From: Flavihumibacter sp. UBA7668
GTDB lineage: Bacteria > Bacteroidota > Bacteroidia > Chitinophagales > Chitinophagaceae
Reading direction: 5' to 3'
NCBI RefSeq assembly: GCF_002483205.1
Contig: NZ_DLHM01000003.1
Location: forward strand, 62,001 to 126,000
DNA length: 64,000 nt
Shown: positions 43,004-52,293 of the stretch, piece by piece
Position numbering within the stretch: the stretch's first letter is position 1
Layout of the letters: each line of letters begins with the position of its first letter
Made by a program: the position numbers and the translations under genes
The notes under the pieces: generated by a model
What the model was told of the DNA's origin: nothing
Database searches by the model: none
Seen by the model: the letters and a program-made list of their open reading frames with translations, nothing else

Positions 43004-43870
43004 ATGCTGGGAAAACGAAACATGTCTGGTCTCAACCATGTTATTTTAGCGATCACTTTCTTCATTTTGCTTTTATCAAGCACCACCCTTAAGGCGGGTA
43101 AAGTGGATACACTGAGTTTATACAGTTCAGCAATGAAAAAAGACATGAAGTTTATTGTTGTGGAGCCTTCAACAACAATTCCTGATGGTGGATTCCCGGT
43201 AGTTTATTTATTACATGGAATGGGGGGAACTTATAATTTATGGATTACAAAAGTACCAGCCCTTCAGGATGCAGCAGATCGCTTTAATTGCATTATTGTT
43301 TGTCCGGATGGAGGCAGAACCACTCTCTACTTTAATAATCCGCTGGACAGTACCTATCGTTTTGAATCGCATTTTATAAAGGAACTGATCCCTTATGTAG
43401 ATTCTCATTATCCAACGGCAAAAGACAGGAAATTCAGATCCATAGCCGGATTGAGTATGGGTGGCTTCGGATCCTTATTCATGGCGAGTAATTATCCTGA
43501 ATTATTTGCGTCTGCCGGCAGTATGAGCGGCGCTTTGATGGTAGACCCTATTGCAAGATCGATCATCGCTAAAAGCGCAGATAAAACGATCGACAGCAGT
43601 TGCTGTCAGATCAATTGGAATAAGCTAAAAGAATATAATAGCGGAGATACGAGCTCAGCAAATACCATCGCACTTGCATTGGAATGTGGCACAGAAGATT
43701 ATCTGCTGGCTGCCAACCGATCAGCACACCGCAGATTAACAGATCTGAAAATTGCGCATGATTACACCGAACGTCCGGGTCGGCATAATTGGTTTTACTG
43801 GGAAAATGCGATTGATTACCAATTACTGTTCTTTAGAAAAAGATGGAACCGGTTTAAGCAGGATCAATAA
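43004..43870 (+). CDS. Secreted alpha/beta-hydrolase, esterase family
   Basis: The protein has 288 residues from the ATG at 43004; an ATG at 43022 is also possible, and both give a signal peptide ending near LKAG. The Esterase-D-like fold is visible: VVYLLHGMGGTYNLW with the oxyanion region, nucleophile Ser in AGLSMGGFGSL, acidic residue probably in ALECGTEDYLL, and His in RPGRHNWFYW. Relatives include S-formylglutathione hydrolase, feruloyl esterases and mycolyl transferases. The signal peptide points to a periplasmic acyl esterase. It overlaps the convergent MORN-like gene by 7 bp. Confidence 0.87.
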   Translation: MLGKRNMSGLNHVILAITFFILLLSSTTLKAGKVDTLSLYSSAMKKDMKFIVVEPSTTIPDGGFPVVYLLHGMGGTYNLWITKVPALQDAADRFNCIIVCPDGGRTTLYFNNPLDSTYRFESHFIKELIPYVDSHYPTAKDRKFRSIAGLSMGGFGSLFMASNYPELFASAGSMSGALMVDPIARSIIAKSADKTIDSSCCQINWNKLKEYNSGDTSSANTIALALECGTEDYLLAANRSAHRRLTDLKIAHDYTERPGRHNWFYWENAIDYQLLFFRKRWNRFKQDQ

Positions 43871-44529
43871 CCTACACTGCCATCCCGAACTTTGATTTTT
43901 TTCTTACCGGCATTTTTCTTTTCAAATTCCAATACTTCTTTCGGCTTGGCTACTTTTTTTGTACTCATGGAAAGTGTATCGGACCCCAGACTGGCGGGAT
44001 TGTTGTTCTTCTCTATTTTCCCAAGGGTAAAGGTTTCCGTTTTTACAATCAGACCGGAACCGGGATCGAAATAATTCCAGGTGCCATGTTTCACCGATGC
44101 TCCTTCATTTTTTACAATCACCTGTTTGAAATTACCTGGAAGCAATACATCTTCCACATCAATCGTATCATACAGCTTATCCGGATTAAATGCTCTCCAG
44201 GATTCCTCCCTAAAAACCATTCCGGCTGTATTGAAATATTGTGCTTTACCATCCAAAAATCCCCAGCGATAAGTTTCAATTGCTGTAAGATCTCCCATCA
44301 ATGAATATTTTCTCCAAACCCCTTCCTTACGGTCGTCGGTATATTCCCCTTCTTCTTCAAAACCTCGTTCTCCCCGGATGGTTTCATACCGGTGCACCCA
44401 GGGCCCCTGTTTTCTCCCCTGCATATCCACCCTGTTGAGTGTATCACCCTTTACTCCAATAATATACTCCTTTAATTGCGCTGCGGCAGGTAAGGAAATA
44501 AATAGGACAATTATCAAAATCCAACGCAT
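43864..44529 (-). CDS. Secreted MORN-repeat-like protein
   Basis: The protein has 221 residues and a signal peptide ending AAAQ. The mature part has several YwqK/MORN-like units in which a short Gly-Tyr/Trp turn repeats: MQGRKQGPWVHRY, DDRKEGVWRKYS, WGFLDGKAQYFN and VKHGTWNYFD. The last 45 residues are Lys-rich (KKVAKPKEVLEFEKKNAGKKKIK). Such proteins are common in Bacteroidota and often near toxin systems, but no partner is seen here. Function unknown. It is divergent from the sortilin-like gene with 44 bp between starts. Confidence 0.78.
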   Translation of the reverse strand: MRWILIIVLFISLPAAAQLKEYIIGVKGDTLNRVDMQGRKQGPWVHRYETIRGERGFEEEGEYTDDRKEGVWRKYSLMGDLTAIETYRWGFLDGKAQYFNTAGMVFREESWRAFNPDKLYDTIDVEDVLLPGNFKQVIVKNEGASVKHGTWNYFDPGSGLIVKTETFTLGKIEKNNNPASLGSDTLSMSTKKVAKPKEVLEFEKKNAGKKKIKVRDGSVGY

Positions 44530-44535
44530 AGTTGT

Positions 44536-44543
44536 TATGTTTG
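44536..44543 (+). promoter_or_regulatory. -7 box TATGTTTG of the sortilin-like gene
   Basis: Perfect TAnnTTTG match 30 bp before the ATG at 44574. Confidence 0.35.
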
Positions 44544-44573
44544 ATTTTTAACTATAACGAAATCCCGTTTCGC

Positions 44574-47108
44574 ATGGTATCTTTGTGTTCATTTATACGT
44601 CCCAATAAATATGCCGGATTAGGCCTTCTGCTGCTGGTTTTACAAAGCTATGCACAAATCTCGCCCAGTTCAGGTCAAGATCGTCTTAATGCTTTGCAAA
44701 AGCACCAGGAATCCCGCAAAAACTCCCCTTTTAAGGAGATTTCCTTTCGGAATGTTGGTCCTGCTATCATGGGCGGACGGGTAATTGATATGGAAGTGAA
44801 TCCCGAAGATCCGACAGAATTTTACCTGGCTTATGCTACTGGCGGCTTGTGGCACACCAAAAACAACGGCCTTTCCTTTGAACCAATTTTTGATAACGAA
44901 ATGGTTATCGGTATTGGAGATATTGCCATTAACTGGGACAGCCCAACCCGAACGATCTGGCTGGGAACCGGGGAAGTAAATAGCAGTCGCTCTACTTATG
45001 CCGGCATTGGGATGTATAAATCAACTGATAACGGTAAGAGCTGGACCTATCTGGGACTGTCGGACTCACATCATATCGGGGAAGTGACCCTTCACCCCAC
45101 AGATTCGTTAACTGCATGGGTAGCCGTAATGGGCCATTTGTATAGTCCAAATAAAGAAAGAGGAATTTATAAAACAACAGATGGCGGTAAAAGCTGGAAA
45201 CAAACACTTTATATAAATGAAACTACCGGCGCCATTGATCTTCAAATAAATCCACAGCAGCCAAATGAACTTTATGCAGGCATGTGGTATCGTACAAGAT
45301 CAGCCTGGAATTTCGAAGAATCTGGTGTAACCAGCGGCATTTATAAATCCGTTGATGGTGGCAGCAATTGGAAGCTGGTCAGTGGTGCTGAATCCGGATT
45401 TGTTACTGGTCCCGGTACCGGGAGAATAGGTTTGGCGGTTTATCCAAAGAAGCCCTCCATCGTTTATGCAGTGGTAGATAACCAGGATCCCAGAGAGCCA
45501 GATTCCAAAAAAGTAAATGATTCCACGTATCAGTTGGCAGATTTTAAATCACTCACCAAAACCGCATTTCAGGAGCTGGATAGTGCCAAACTGAATAAAT
45601 TCCTTCGGGCCAATCGGGTCCCCGCAGTTTATACCGTTCAAAGATTGAAGCAAATGGTTGCACTTGATTCGATCTCTCCCAATGCACTCTACAATTACAT
45701 TTTCGTGGATGATGGTTTTCAAAATAAATCGGTGAAAGGTTGTGAAGTGTATCGCTCAGCTGATGCAGGAAAAACCTGGACTAAAACAAACCAGAAACCA
45801 ATTGAAAATTATAGTAGCTATGGTTATTATTTCGGAAAAATTTATGTTTCACCGATGAATCCGGAGAAGGTATTCATACTTGGTATTGACCTGATGGTTT
45901 CAGAAGATGGCGGTAAAACATTTGCCTCCATTGATAAACCGAATGTACACTCAGATCATCATGCGCTTTGGATAAATCCCTCGCACGACAATCATATCAT
46001 AAATGGAAATGATGGTGGTTGTAACATCAGTTATGACAAAGGTGCTGCCTGGTTTAAAGTTCAGGCGCCTTCTGTTGGACAGTACTATTCTATAACCGTA
46101 GATAAAGCTAAACCATATAATATCTATGGCGGATTACAGGATAATGGAAGCTGGTATGGGCCATCCAATCATAAGGAATCTCCTTACTGGACAGAAAGGG
46201 GTGAGTATGCGTACAAACGTATAGGCGGTGGAGACGGGATGCAGGCGCAGGTTGACACAAGAACCAATCAACTAGTATATACCGGCTCACAGTTTGGATT
46301 TTATACCCGAATAAACCTCGCAACAAAGGATCGGAAATTGATACGTCCGACACATGCTATGGGTGAATTCCCCTTGCGTTTTAACTGGCAAACACCGATC
46401 CTTTTAAGCTCGCATAATCAGGATGTATTGTATTATGGATCCAGTAAATTTCACCGGTCGCTGAATCAGGGAGAAAATTTACAGACCATGAGTTCAGACC
46501 TCAGCAATGGCGGTAAACAGGGGGATGTTCCTTTTGGTACAATCACTACCATAATTGAATCTCCGATACGGTTTGGTTTGATTTATATTGGAACAGATGA
46601 TGGAAATATACAGGTTTCAAAAGATGGTGGTAACAGCTGGACAATGCTTGGGAAACCCGGCAAAAAGCAAGCGGGTTTGCCACAGGGTTTGTATGTGTCA
46701 AGAGTTATTGCAAGTAAGTGGAAAGAAGGTAGGGTGTTTGTCGGTTTAAACGGTTATCGCAATGATCATTTTACAGCATACATTTTTGTAAGTGAAGATT
46801 ACGGGCAAAACTGGAAACAGGTTGGTAAAAACCTGCCACCTGAACCGGTGAATGTTATCAGAGAGGATCCAAAGATGCAGGAGATTCTATATGTAGGGAC
46901 AGACGGTGGCGTTTATGGAAGTATTGACAGCGGTGAAAACTTTCATGCATTTACGAAAGATTTGCCTGTAGCCATCCCCGTTCATGACCTCGCCATTCAG
47001 GAAGAAGCCAATGAATTAGTTGTAGGAACACATGGACGCAGTTTGTACATCTGCTCGATGAATGCGATTCAGGAAATGGTAAAATCCAATCAGGGCAAAA
47101 AGAATTGA
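44574..47108 (+). CDS. Secreted sortilin/VPS10-like beta-propeller protein (Asp-box repeats)
   Basis: The protein has 844 residues from the ATG at 44574, which gives a signal peptide ending QSYAQ; an in-frame TTG at 44532 was rejected. Asp-box/BNR repeats recur along the chain: KSTDNGKSWTYLG, KTTDGGKSWKQTL, KSVDGGSNWKLVS, RSADAGKTWTKTN, VSKDGGNSWTMLG, VSEDYGQNWKQVG. Two ten-bladed or related propellers like those in sortilin or xyloglucanase (GH74) are expected. No catalytic pair could be identified, so a binding role is as likely as hydrolysis. The end has no T9SS domain. Confidence 0.88.
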   Translation: MVSLCSFIRPNKYAGLGLLLLVLQSYAQISPSSGQDRLNALQKHQESRKNSPFKEISFRNVGPAIMGGRVIDMEVNPEDPTEFYLAYATGGLWHTKNNGLSFEPIFDNEMVIGIGDIAINWDSPTRTIWLGTGEVNSSRSTYAGIGMYKSTDNGKSWTYLGLSDSHHIGEVTLHPTDSLTAWVAVMGHLYSPNKERGIYKTTDGGKSWKQTLYINETTGAIDLQINPQQPNELYAGMWYRTRSAWNFEESGVTSGIYKSVDGGSNWKLVSGAESGFVTGPGTGRIGLAVYPKKPSIVYAVVDNQDPREPDSKKVNDSTYQLADFKSLTKTAFQELDSAKLNKFLRANRVPAVYTVQRLKQMVALDSISPNALYNYIFVDDGFQNKSVKGCEVYRSADAGKTWTKTNQKPIENYSSYGYYFGKIYVSPMNPEKVFILGIDLMVSEDGGKTFASIDKPNVHSDHHALWINPSHDNHIINGNDGGCNISYDKGAAWFKVQAPSVGQYYSITVDKAKPYNIYGGLQDNGSWYGPSNHKESPYWTERGEYAYKRIGGGDGMQAQVDTRTNQLVYTGSQFGFYTRINLATKDRKLIRPTHAMGEFPLRFNWQTPILLSSHNQDVLYYGSSKFHRSLNQGENLQTMSSDLSNGGKQGDVPFGTITTIIESPIRFGLIYIGTDDGNIQVSKDGGNSWTMLGKPGKKQAGLPQGLYVSRVIASKWKEGRVFVGLNGYRNDHFTAYIFVSEDYGQNWKQVGKNLPPEPVNVIREDPKMQEILYVGTDGGVYGSIDSGENFHAFTKDLPVAIPVHDLAIQEEANELVVGTHGRSLYICSMNAIQEMVKSNQGKKN

Positions 47109-47506
47109 ACAGCCAGTTCATATCCCTTTAGTCCAAGTCCGGCTATGGTCCCTTTGGCCTTAGCACTAACATGAGAGAGTTTGCGAAAATCTTCGCGCGC
47201 ATGTACATTACTGATATGAACTTCAATTAGTGGCGCACTGATCGCTGCAATGGTATCACCAAGTGCAACAGAAGTATGCGTGTATCCACCCGGATTCAGA
47301 ATGATTCCATCCACACTAAAACCTACGGATTGCAATTCATTGATTAATTCACCTTCCACATTGGATTGAAAATAGCTAAAGCTAATGGATGGAAATTTTT
47401 CCTGAAGTGCTTTATAAAAACTGTCAAAATCCTGTGCACCGTAAATGCCCGGTTCACGTTTACCAAGCAGATTCAGATTTGGCCCGTTGATGATCGCTAT
47501 TTTCAT
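47090..47506 (-). CDS. aroQ: 3-dehydroquinate dehydratase, type II
   Basis: This enzyme performs the third step of the shikimate pathway. The 138 residues match the dodecameric type II family: NGPNLNLLGKREPGIYGAQ with the catalytic Arg and Tyr, FQSNVEGELI, ILNPGGYTHTSVAL with substrate-binding Asn, and VHISNVHAREDFR with the catalytic His. The start overlaps the stop of the GNAT gene by 4 bp, so the two are coupled. Its end overlaps the convergent propeller gene by 19 bp. Confidence 0.96.
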   Translation of the reverse strand: MKIAIINGPNLNLLGKREPGIYGAQDFDSFYKALQEKFPSISFSYFQSNVEGELINELQSVGFSVDGIILNPGGYTHTSVALGDTIAAISAPLIEVHISNVHAREDFRKLSHVSAKAKGTIAGLGLKGYELAVQFFLP

Positions 47507-48042
47507 TTTACTCTTTTATCTAACAGTAAAGAATATACGACAATACTAATTCTTTTGCCGTTTTTGATTTCATAATCCCGTAAGATTCCTTCTTTCTGAA
47601 AACCTGCCTTTTCAAGCAAACTGCAACTGGCAGCATTCTCTGTTTCAACCATCGCTTCTATTCTGTGGAGGTCAAATTGATCGGTCAGTAGTTGTATAAA
47701 AACAGGGAGGATCGATTTCATAATTCCCTTTCTCTGATACTCAGGGACCAGCCAGAATCCAATTTCAATTCGCTGGTGTGCTGCCTGGTACAAATAACCT
47801 GCAACAATCCCCATTGGAATACCTGATTTCCGGTCCACTAATTTCCAGCTTGCACCGGATTTTTCAACTATCAGACGTTCATAAAAATCCATCTGCTCAG
47901 CAGTAGCTTCAAGGGAATCATACGAAACACCATAATACCGAATAACTTCCGGGTTACTTAATCCCTGGAAAACGAAAGTCTGATCCTCCCTTTGAATAGG
48001 TTCTAACAGATAATCACCAACAACTTTTTCAGCGAGCAACAT
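47503..48042 (-). CDS. GNAT-family N-acetyltransferase (RimJ/RimL-like)
   Basis: The protein has 179 residues. The acetyl-CoA-binding core is IEIGFWLVPEYQRKGIMKSILP (about 92-113), followed by the RimJ/L-type tail HRIEAMVETENAASCSLLEKAGFQKEGILRDY. The nearest named groups acetylate the N-termini of ribosomal proteins or small molecules. The true target is unknown. It sits 17 bp downstream of carA and overlaps aroQ, so carA, GNAT and aroQ may form one operon. Confidence 0.9.
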   Translation of the reverse strand: MLLAEKVVGDYLLEPIQREDQTFVFQGLSNPEVIRYYGVSYDSLEATAEQMDFYERLIVEKSGASWKLVDRKSGIPMGIVAGYLYQAAHQRIEIGFWLVPEYQRKGIMKSILPVFIQLLTDQFDLHRIEAMVETENAASCSLLEKAGFQKEGILRDYEIKNGKRISIVVYSLLLDKRVK

Positions 48043-48059
48043 CTGCTAAATCTACGAAA

Positions 48060-49169
48060 TTAATTTTTCGAAGATCGGATCATGTCCATGAAATCATCAA
48101 ACAGATAGCGGCTGTCATGCGGTCCCGGTGTGCTTTCCGGATGGTATTGAACGGAGAACGCCGGTTTGCCTTTAACCCTGATTCCTTCAATGGAATGATC
48201 ATTCAAATTTACATGGGTGATTTCGATATGATCGGCTTTGCGAACCGCTTCCGGATCAACCCCGAAACCATGATTCTGGGTAGTGATTTCACATTTTCCT
48301 GTAATCAGATTTTTAACCGGATGATTCAGGCCACGATGTCCGTGGTGCATTTTAAATGTGGGAATACCGTTGGCAAGCGCCAGTAATTGATGTCCAAGGC
48401 AGATTCCAAACAGTGGTTTTTCCGTTTTAAGAATGTCCTGAACAGTGGATACGGCATAGTCCATTGGAGCTGGGTCACCGGGACCATTACTTATAAAATA
48501 GCCATCAGGGCGGAATTGCTGTAATTCTTCAAAACTTGTTTTAGCCGGATAAACCCGAACAAATGCGCCTCTGTCAACCATACATTGCAGAATATGACGT
48601 TTTACACCATAATCCAGAACAGCCACGCGGATTACGCTTGCAGGATCTCCCATTTCATACGCTTCATTCGTACTCACAACACTGGCGAGTTCCAGTCCGG
48701 CCATGGATGGAACCTTACTGAGTTGGGCTTTCAATTCTGTTATATCAAAAATTTCAGAAGAGATGATGCAGTTCATGGCCCCTTTGGTACGCACTTTTGC
48801 TGTTAATGCACGGGTATCAACACCTTCTATTGCCACGATATTGTTTTCTTTCAGGTATTCATCAAGCGACCCCTTTGCCAAACGGCGACTGAACTGTTCT
48901 TCCAGGTTACGGCTGATGATACCCCGAACTTTAACAGAGTCAGATTCCACATCCTGGTCTTTTACTCCATAATTACCAATATGAACACTGTTCATAATAA
49001 TTACCTGTCCATAGTAACTGGGATCAGTAAAAACTTCCTGGTATCCGGTCATTCCGGTATTAAAACACAATTCTCCGGTGGTAGTACCTACTTTACCGAA
49101 AGCTTTACCATAGTGAACCGAACCATCCTCCAATACGAGGACAGCCTTTTGTTGAGGAACTTGTTGCAT
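48060..49169 (-). CDS. carA: Carbamoyl-phosphate synthase small subunit
   Basis: CarA supplies ammonia from glutamine to the large subunit CarB for pyrimidine and arginine synthesis. The 369 residues start at the ATG at 49169 (MQQVPQQKAVLVLEDGSVHYG). The N-terminal domain has GELCFNTGMTGYQEVFTDPSY. The class I glutaminase has the catalytic Cys in FGICLGHQLLAL and the His-Glu pair in QYHPESTPG. No carB is adjacent in the window. The gene lies directly downstream of the rplQ terminator; a GATATTTG sequence 20-25 bp upstream is a one-off -7 box. Confidence 0.95.
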   Translation of the reverse strand: MQQVPQQKAVLVLEDGSVHYGKAFGKVGTTTGELCFNTGMTGYQEVFTDPSYYGQVIIMNSVHIGNYGVKDQDVESDSVKVRGIISRNLEEQFSRRLAKGSLDEYLKENNIVAIEGVDTRALTAKVRTKGAMNCIISSEIFDITELKAQLSKVPSMAGLELASVVSTNEAYEMGDPASVIRVAVLDYGVKRHILQCMVDRGAFVRVYPAKTSFEELQQFRPDGYFISNGPGDPAPMDYAVSTVQDILKTEKPLFGICLGHQLLALANGIPTFKMHHGHRGLNHPVKNLITGKCEITTQNHGFGVDPEAVRKADHIEITHVNLNDHSIEGIRVKGKPAFSVQYHPESTPGPHDSRYLFDDFMDMIRSSKN

Positions 49170-49199
49170 GTTAATTGGAAAAGTTTTGCAAATATCCGT

Positions 49200-49233
49200 A
49201 AAAAAAAGGCAGAATGGAAAACCATTCTGCCTT
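49200..49233 (-). terminator. Rho-independent terminator after rplQ
   Basis: A perfect 12-bp stem (AAGGCAGAATGG and complement) with an AAAA loop on the plus strand is followed on the minus strand by eight U. It ends the alpha operon 25 bp past the rplQ stop and lies only 30 bp before carA. Confidence 0.9.
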
Positions 49234-49257
49234 GTATTGAAAATCAATCATTCATCC

Positions 49258-49791
49258 TTATTCAGCCGCTTTTTCAGGGGTTGATTCAGCAGGCGTTTCA
49301 GTAGCAGTGGCAACAGCTTCCGGAGCAGCTGCTACAGCAGGAGCTTCAGCTTTTGCATCAGTTGCCTTTTTGCTACCACGACGTGTTCTCTTAGCTGGTT
49401 CAGCCTTAGCATCAGTTGATTTACCGTACACTTCATTGAAGTCTACGAGTTCAATCAGCGCCTGTTCAGCGTTATCACCCGGACGTGCACCGAGTTTCAG
49501 GATACGTGTATAACCACCGGGACGGCCACCGATTTTTTCAGCGATGGTGCTGAAGAGTTCAGTAACTGCTTCTTTATTCTGCAGATAGCTGAATACTACC
49601 CGACGATTATGGGTATCATTTGATTTTGCCTTGGTAATCAATGGCTCGATGTACACCCGTAATGCTTTGGCTTTTGCAAGCGTAGTAACGATACGTTTGT
49701 GTTCGATCAGATTGATACTAAGGTTAGCCAGTAAGGCTTCTCTGTGGGCTTTCTTACGACCCAGGTTGTTGATTTTGTCTCCGTGACGCAT
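49258..49791 (-). CDS. rplQ: 50S ribosomal protein L17 with C-terminal extension
   Basis: Residues 1-120 are the normal bL17 (MRHGDKINNLGRKKAHREALL, GGYTRILKLGARPGDNAEQALIELVDF). The following about 55 residues are an Ala/Lys/Glu/Pro-rich tail (KKATDAKAEAPAVAAAPEAV), a known tendency in Bacteroidota L17. It is the last gene of the alpha operon. The 208-bp space to rpoA is unusually long for this operon and contains a simple-sequence array. Confidence 0.97.
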   Translation of the reverse strand: MRHGDKINNLGRKKAHREALLANLSINLIEHKRIVTTLAKAKALRVYIEPLITKAKSNDTHNRRVVFSYLQNKEAVTELFSTIAEKIGGRPGGYTRILKLGARPGDNAEQALIELVDFNEVYGKSTDAKAEPAKRTRRGSKKATDAKAEAPAVAAAPEAVATATETPAESTPEKAAE

Positions 49792-49962
49792 GACATTGTT
49801 GTTTTAAAGCTGCACCGTGTCAGGAATTGCAGCCGTTTCAAAGTAAAAAGTTAGAAGTATAAATTCAAAAGTGGGCACTCAGATAACCGAATAACCACAA
49901 AAAAATCTACCTTCTCTTTTCTACCTATAAATAAAAATTTCAAATACTCTTTATCGTTGAAA

Positions 49963-49999
49963 AACTTCCAACTTCCAACTTCTCACTTCCAATTTCTCC
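49963..49999 (-). repeat. Purine-rich simple-sequence array directly after rpoA
   Basis: On the coding strand, GGAGAAATTGGAAGTGAGAAG continues into GTTGGAAGTTGGAAG, starting on the base after the rpoA stop. It is a degenerate 7-9-base repeat inside a ribosomal operon. Confidence 0.6.
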
Positions 50000-50998
50000 T
50001 CAGTCTTCCTTGTCAATTCCAAGTTTAGCGAGATCCATACCGAAGCTTAGTCCACGCTCATGTAAAACCTGCTCGATTTCTGCCAGCGATTTCTGACCGA
50101 AATTGCGGAATTTCATAAGGTCTTCCTGCTCGTACTGAACCAGCTCACTCAGCGAATTGATTTTTGCTGCTTTAAGGCAGTTGAACGCACGAACGCTCAG
50201 GTCGAGATCTTCCAGTGGAGTCTTCAATACCTTGCGTAGTTGCAGGGTTTGTTCGTCTACCAGGTCTTCTTTTTTCTCTTCCTTATTATCGAATGTGATG
50301 TTTTCATCAGTGATGATCATCAGGTGTTGAATCAGGATACGGGAAGCCTGCTTCACCGCTTCTTCCGGATGGATGGTTCCATCGGTAGCAACATCCATGA
50401 TCAGCTTTTCGAAATCGGTTCTTTGTTCAACCCTTGTATTTTCCACACTGTATTTAACGTTCTTGATAGGCGTATAAATAGAGTCAATTGGAATAAATCC
50501 AAGAGGCGCATCTTTCTGCTTATTTTCTTCAGCAGGAACATAGCCACGGCCTTTACCGATTGTCAGTTCAATTTCAAGTTTCGCAGAAGGATCCATTGTG
50601 CAGATCAACTGCTCAGGGTTCATGATCTGGAAACTTTGCGTACCATCCTGGATCATACCTGCAGTAAATTCACTTTTACCTTTAACATGCAGAACAATCT
50701 TTTCGTTGGTAACTTCTGTATCTACTACCTTCTTAAAACGAACTTGCTTAAGGTTCAGGATGATGTCAGTAAGATCTTCTGTTACCCCCTTGATGGTAGC
50801 AAATTCATGTTCAGCCCCTTCAATTCTGATACCCACGATCGCAAAACCTTCCAATGAGCTGAGCAATACCCGGCGAAGGGCATTTCCGATGGTTACACCA
50901 TATCCTGGCTCTAAGGGACGGAATTCGAATTGTGCTTCAAAATCATTTGCTTTCTGCAAAACGATTTTGTCGGGTTTCTGAAAGTTTAAAATGGCCAT
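50000..50998 (-). CDS. rpoA: DNA-directed RNA polymerase subunit alpha
   Basis: The alpha dimer scaffolds RNA polymerase assembly. The 332 residues show the N-terminal domain (FEFRPLEPGYGVTIGNALRRVLLSSLEG, GVTEDLTDIILNLK), a linker with KEEKKEDLVDEQ, and the C-terminal helix-hairpin-helix domain (PLEDLDLSVRAFNCLKAAKINSL, FRNFGQKSLAEIEQVL) that contacts UP elements and activators. It lies between rpsD and rplQ, the conserved order. Confidence 0.98.
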   Translation of the reverse strand: MAILNFQKPDKIVLQKANDFEAQFEFRPLEPGYGVTIGNALRRVLLSSLEGFAIVGIRIEGAEHEFATIKGVTEDLTDIILNLKQVRFKKVVDTEVTNEKIVLHVKGKSEFTAGMIQDGTQSFQIMNPEQLICTMDPSAKLEIELTIGKGRGYVPAEENKQKDAPLGFIPIDSIYTPIKNVKYSVENTRVEQRTDFEKLIMDVATDGTIHPEEAVKQASRILIQHLMIITDENITFDNKEEKKEDLVDEQTLQLRKVLKTPLEDLDLSVRAFNCLKAAKINSLSELVQYEQEDLMKFRNFGQKSLAEIEQVLHERGLSFGMDLAKLGIDKED

Positions 50999-51044
50999 TT
51001 GTATGTTCGATTTACGTTTTGTATGGGTTATTAACTAAACTCTA

Positions 51045-51650
51045 TTACTTAGAGTACAATTCAACAATCAGTTGTTCCTTGATATTTTCAGGAACACTTT
51101 CCCTTTCAGGATAGGTGATGAATGTACCGGTCATAGTAGTTTCGTTCCAGTCGATCCAGCTGAATTTCTGGTTTTTTCCGCGAACCTGGCTGGTCAGTCC
51201 TGATTTTTCGTCAGATCCTGGTTTGAAGGTAATGATATCTCCGGCTTTCAGTTGGAAAGAAGGAACATTCACTACTTCACCATTTACCATTATATGTTTA
51301 TGGCTAACCAACTGACGGGCAGCCGGGCGGGAAGGAGCAATACCCATACGGAAAACAGTGTTATCCAAACGGGCTTCCAGCAATTTGATCAGGTTTTCAC
51401 CTGTTACGCCTTTCCTACGTGCAGCTTCTTCAAACGTTCTGCGGAATTGTTTCTCCAATACACCATAGGTGTATTTGGCTTTTTGTTTTTCGCGGAGCTG
51501 TAGGGCGTATTCACCCAGGCTCTTGCGCTTACGGGCAGCACCATGCTGTCCGGGAGGATTGCTGTTCTTGTTCAGCCATTTCCCGTTACCCAGGATAGGC
51601 TCACCGAAGATTCTTGAAATTTTGGTCTTTGGACCAGTGTAACGTGCCAT
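51045..51650 (-). CDS. rpsD: 30S ribosomal protein S4
   Basis: The 201 residues match uS4: MARYTGPKTKISRIFGEPI, KQKAKYTYGVLEKQFRRTFEEA, and the S4 RNA-binding domain LLEARLDNTVFRMGIAPSRPAARQLVSHKHIMVNG. The Zn-binding cysteines of some S4 proteins are absent, as in many Bacteroidota. S4 nucleates 30S assembly and in other bacteria represses the alpha operon by binding its leader. A long hairpin lies in the gap to rpsK upstream. Confidence 0.98.
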   Translation of the reverse strand: MARYTGPKTKISRIFGEPILGNGKWLNKNSNPPGQHGAARKRKSLGEYALQLREKQKAKYTYGVLEKQFRRTFEEAARRKGVTGENLIKLLEARLDNTVFRMGIAPSRPAARQLVSHKHIMVNGEVVNVPSFQLKAGDIITFKPGSDEKSGLTSQVRGKNQKFSWIDWNETTMTGTFITYPERESVPENIKEQLIVELYSK

Positions 51651-51732
51651 ATCAACTTGATTTTTTAGTTGCGATGTACAATCGGTAAAAATCTTAAAAT
51701 TAATTGTACACCCATGTTAGAAAATACAAAAT

Positions 51733-51768
51733 CCGAAACCCAAAGCCTGATGGGGCCTTGGGTTTCGG
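51733..51768 (-). other. Long hairpin in the rpsK-rpsD intergenic space
   Basis: An 11-bp perfect stem (CCGAAACCCAA and complement) encloses further pairing (GCC/GGC). On the minus strand it is followed by ATTTTGTATTTT, so it may be a partial terminator, an attenuator or an RNA-processing site that sets relative expression of rpsK against rpsD-rpoA. Confidence 0.6.
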
Positions 51769-51781
51769 TATATAAAAAAGT

Positions 51782-52183
51782 TTAAACCCGACGTTTTTTA
51801 GGAGGACGGCAACCATTGTGTGGCAACGGAGTAACGTCTTTAATTTGTACCACTTCAATTCCTGACTGACTAAGGGAACGAATAGCTCCTTCACGTCCTG
51901 AACCCGGACCTTTAACGAATACATCTACACGCTTCAAACCGGCATCCAGAGCGGTTTTAGCAGCATCTGCAGCGGCCATCTGGGCAGCATAAGGAGTGTT
52001 CTTTTTTGAACCCTTGAAGCCCATTTTACCGGCTGATGACCAGGAAATAACCTGACCATTCTTGTTCGTCAATGAAATGATAATGTTGTTGAATGTAGCA
52101 GAGATATGGGCATCACCATATGCATCTACCTTCACAATCCTTTTCTTGGCAGCGGCTTTTGCGCTGGTCTGTTGTTTTGCCAT
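51782..52183 (-). CDS. rpsK: 30S ribosomal protein S11
   Basis: The 133 residues match uS11: GDAHISATFNNIIISLTNKNGQVISWSSAGKMGFKGSKK, AADAAKTALDAGLKRVDVFVKGPGSGREGAIRSL, and the basic end CRPPKKRRV. The N-terminal extension of about 15 residues (Ala/Lys-rich) is typical for the phylum. It is preceded by rpsM with 110 bp between. Confidence 0.98.
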   Translation of the reverse strand: MAKQQTSAKAAAKKRIVKVDAYGDAHISATFNNIIISLTNKNGQVISWSSAGKMGFKGSKKNTPYAAQMAAADAAKTALDAGLKRVDVFVKGPGSGREGAIRSLSQSGIEVVQIKDVTPLPHNGCRPPKKRRV

Positions 52184-52293
52184 TACTTAATAATGAGGTA
52201 ATCTTTTACTAAAATTTCCTGTTTCACCTGAATCAGGACTGCTTCGCTCCTCCCCCTCCTAAGATTTGGATCCGGTAGCGAACGCACTATGTC

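Noticed and set aside
50240..50857. 205-codon open frame antisense to rpoA
   Set aside because: It is the complement of a highly conserved gene and has no family resemblance.
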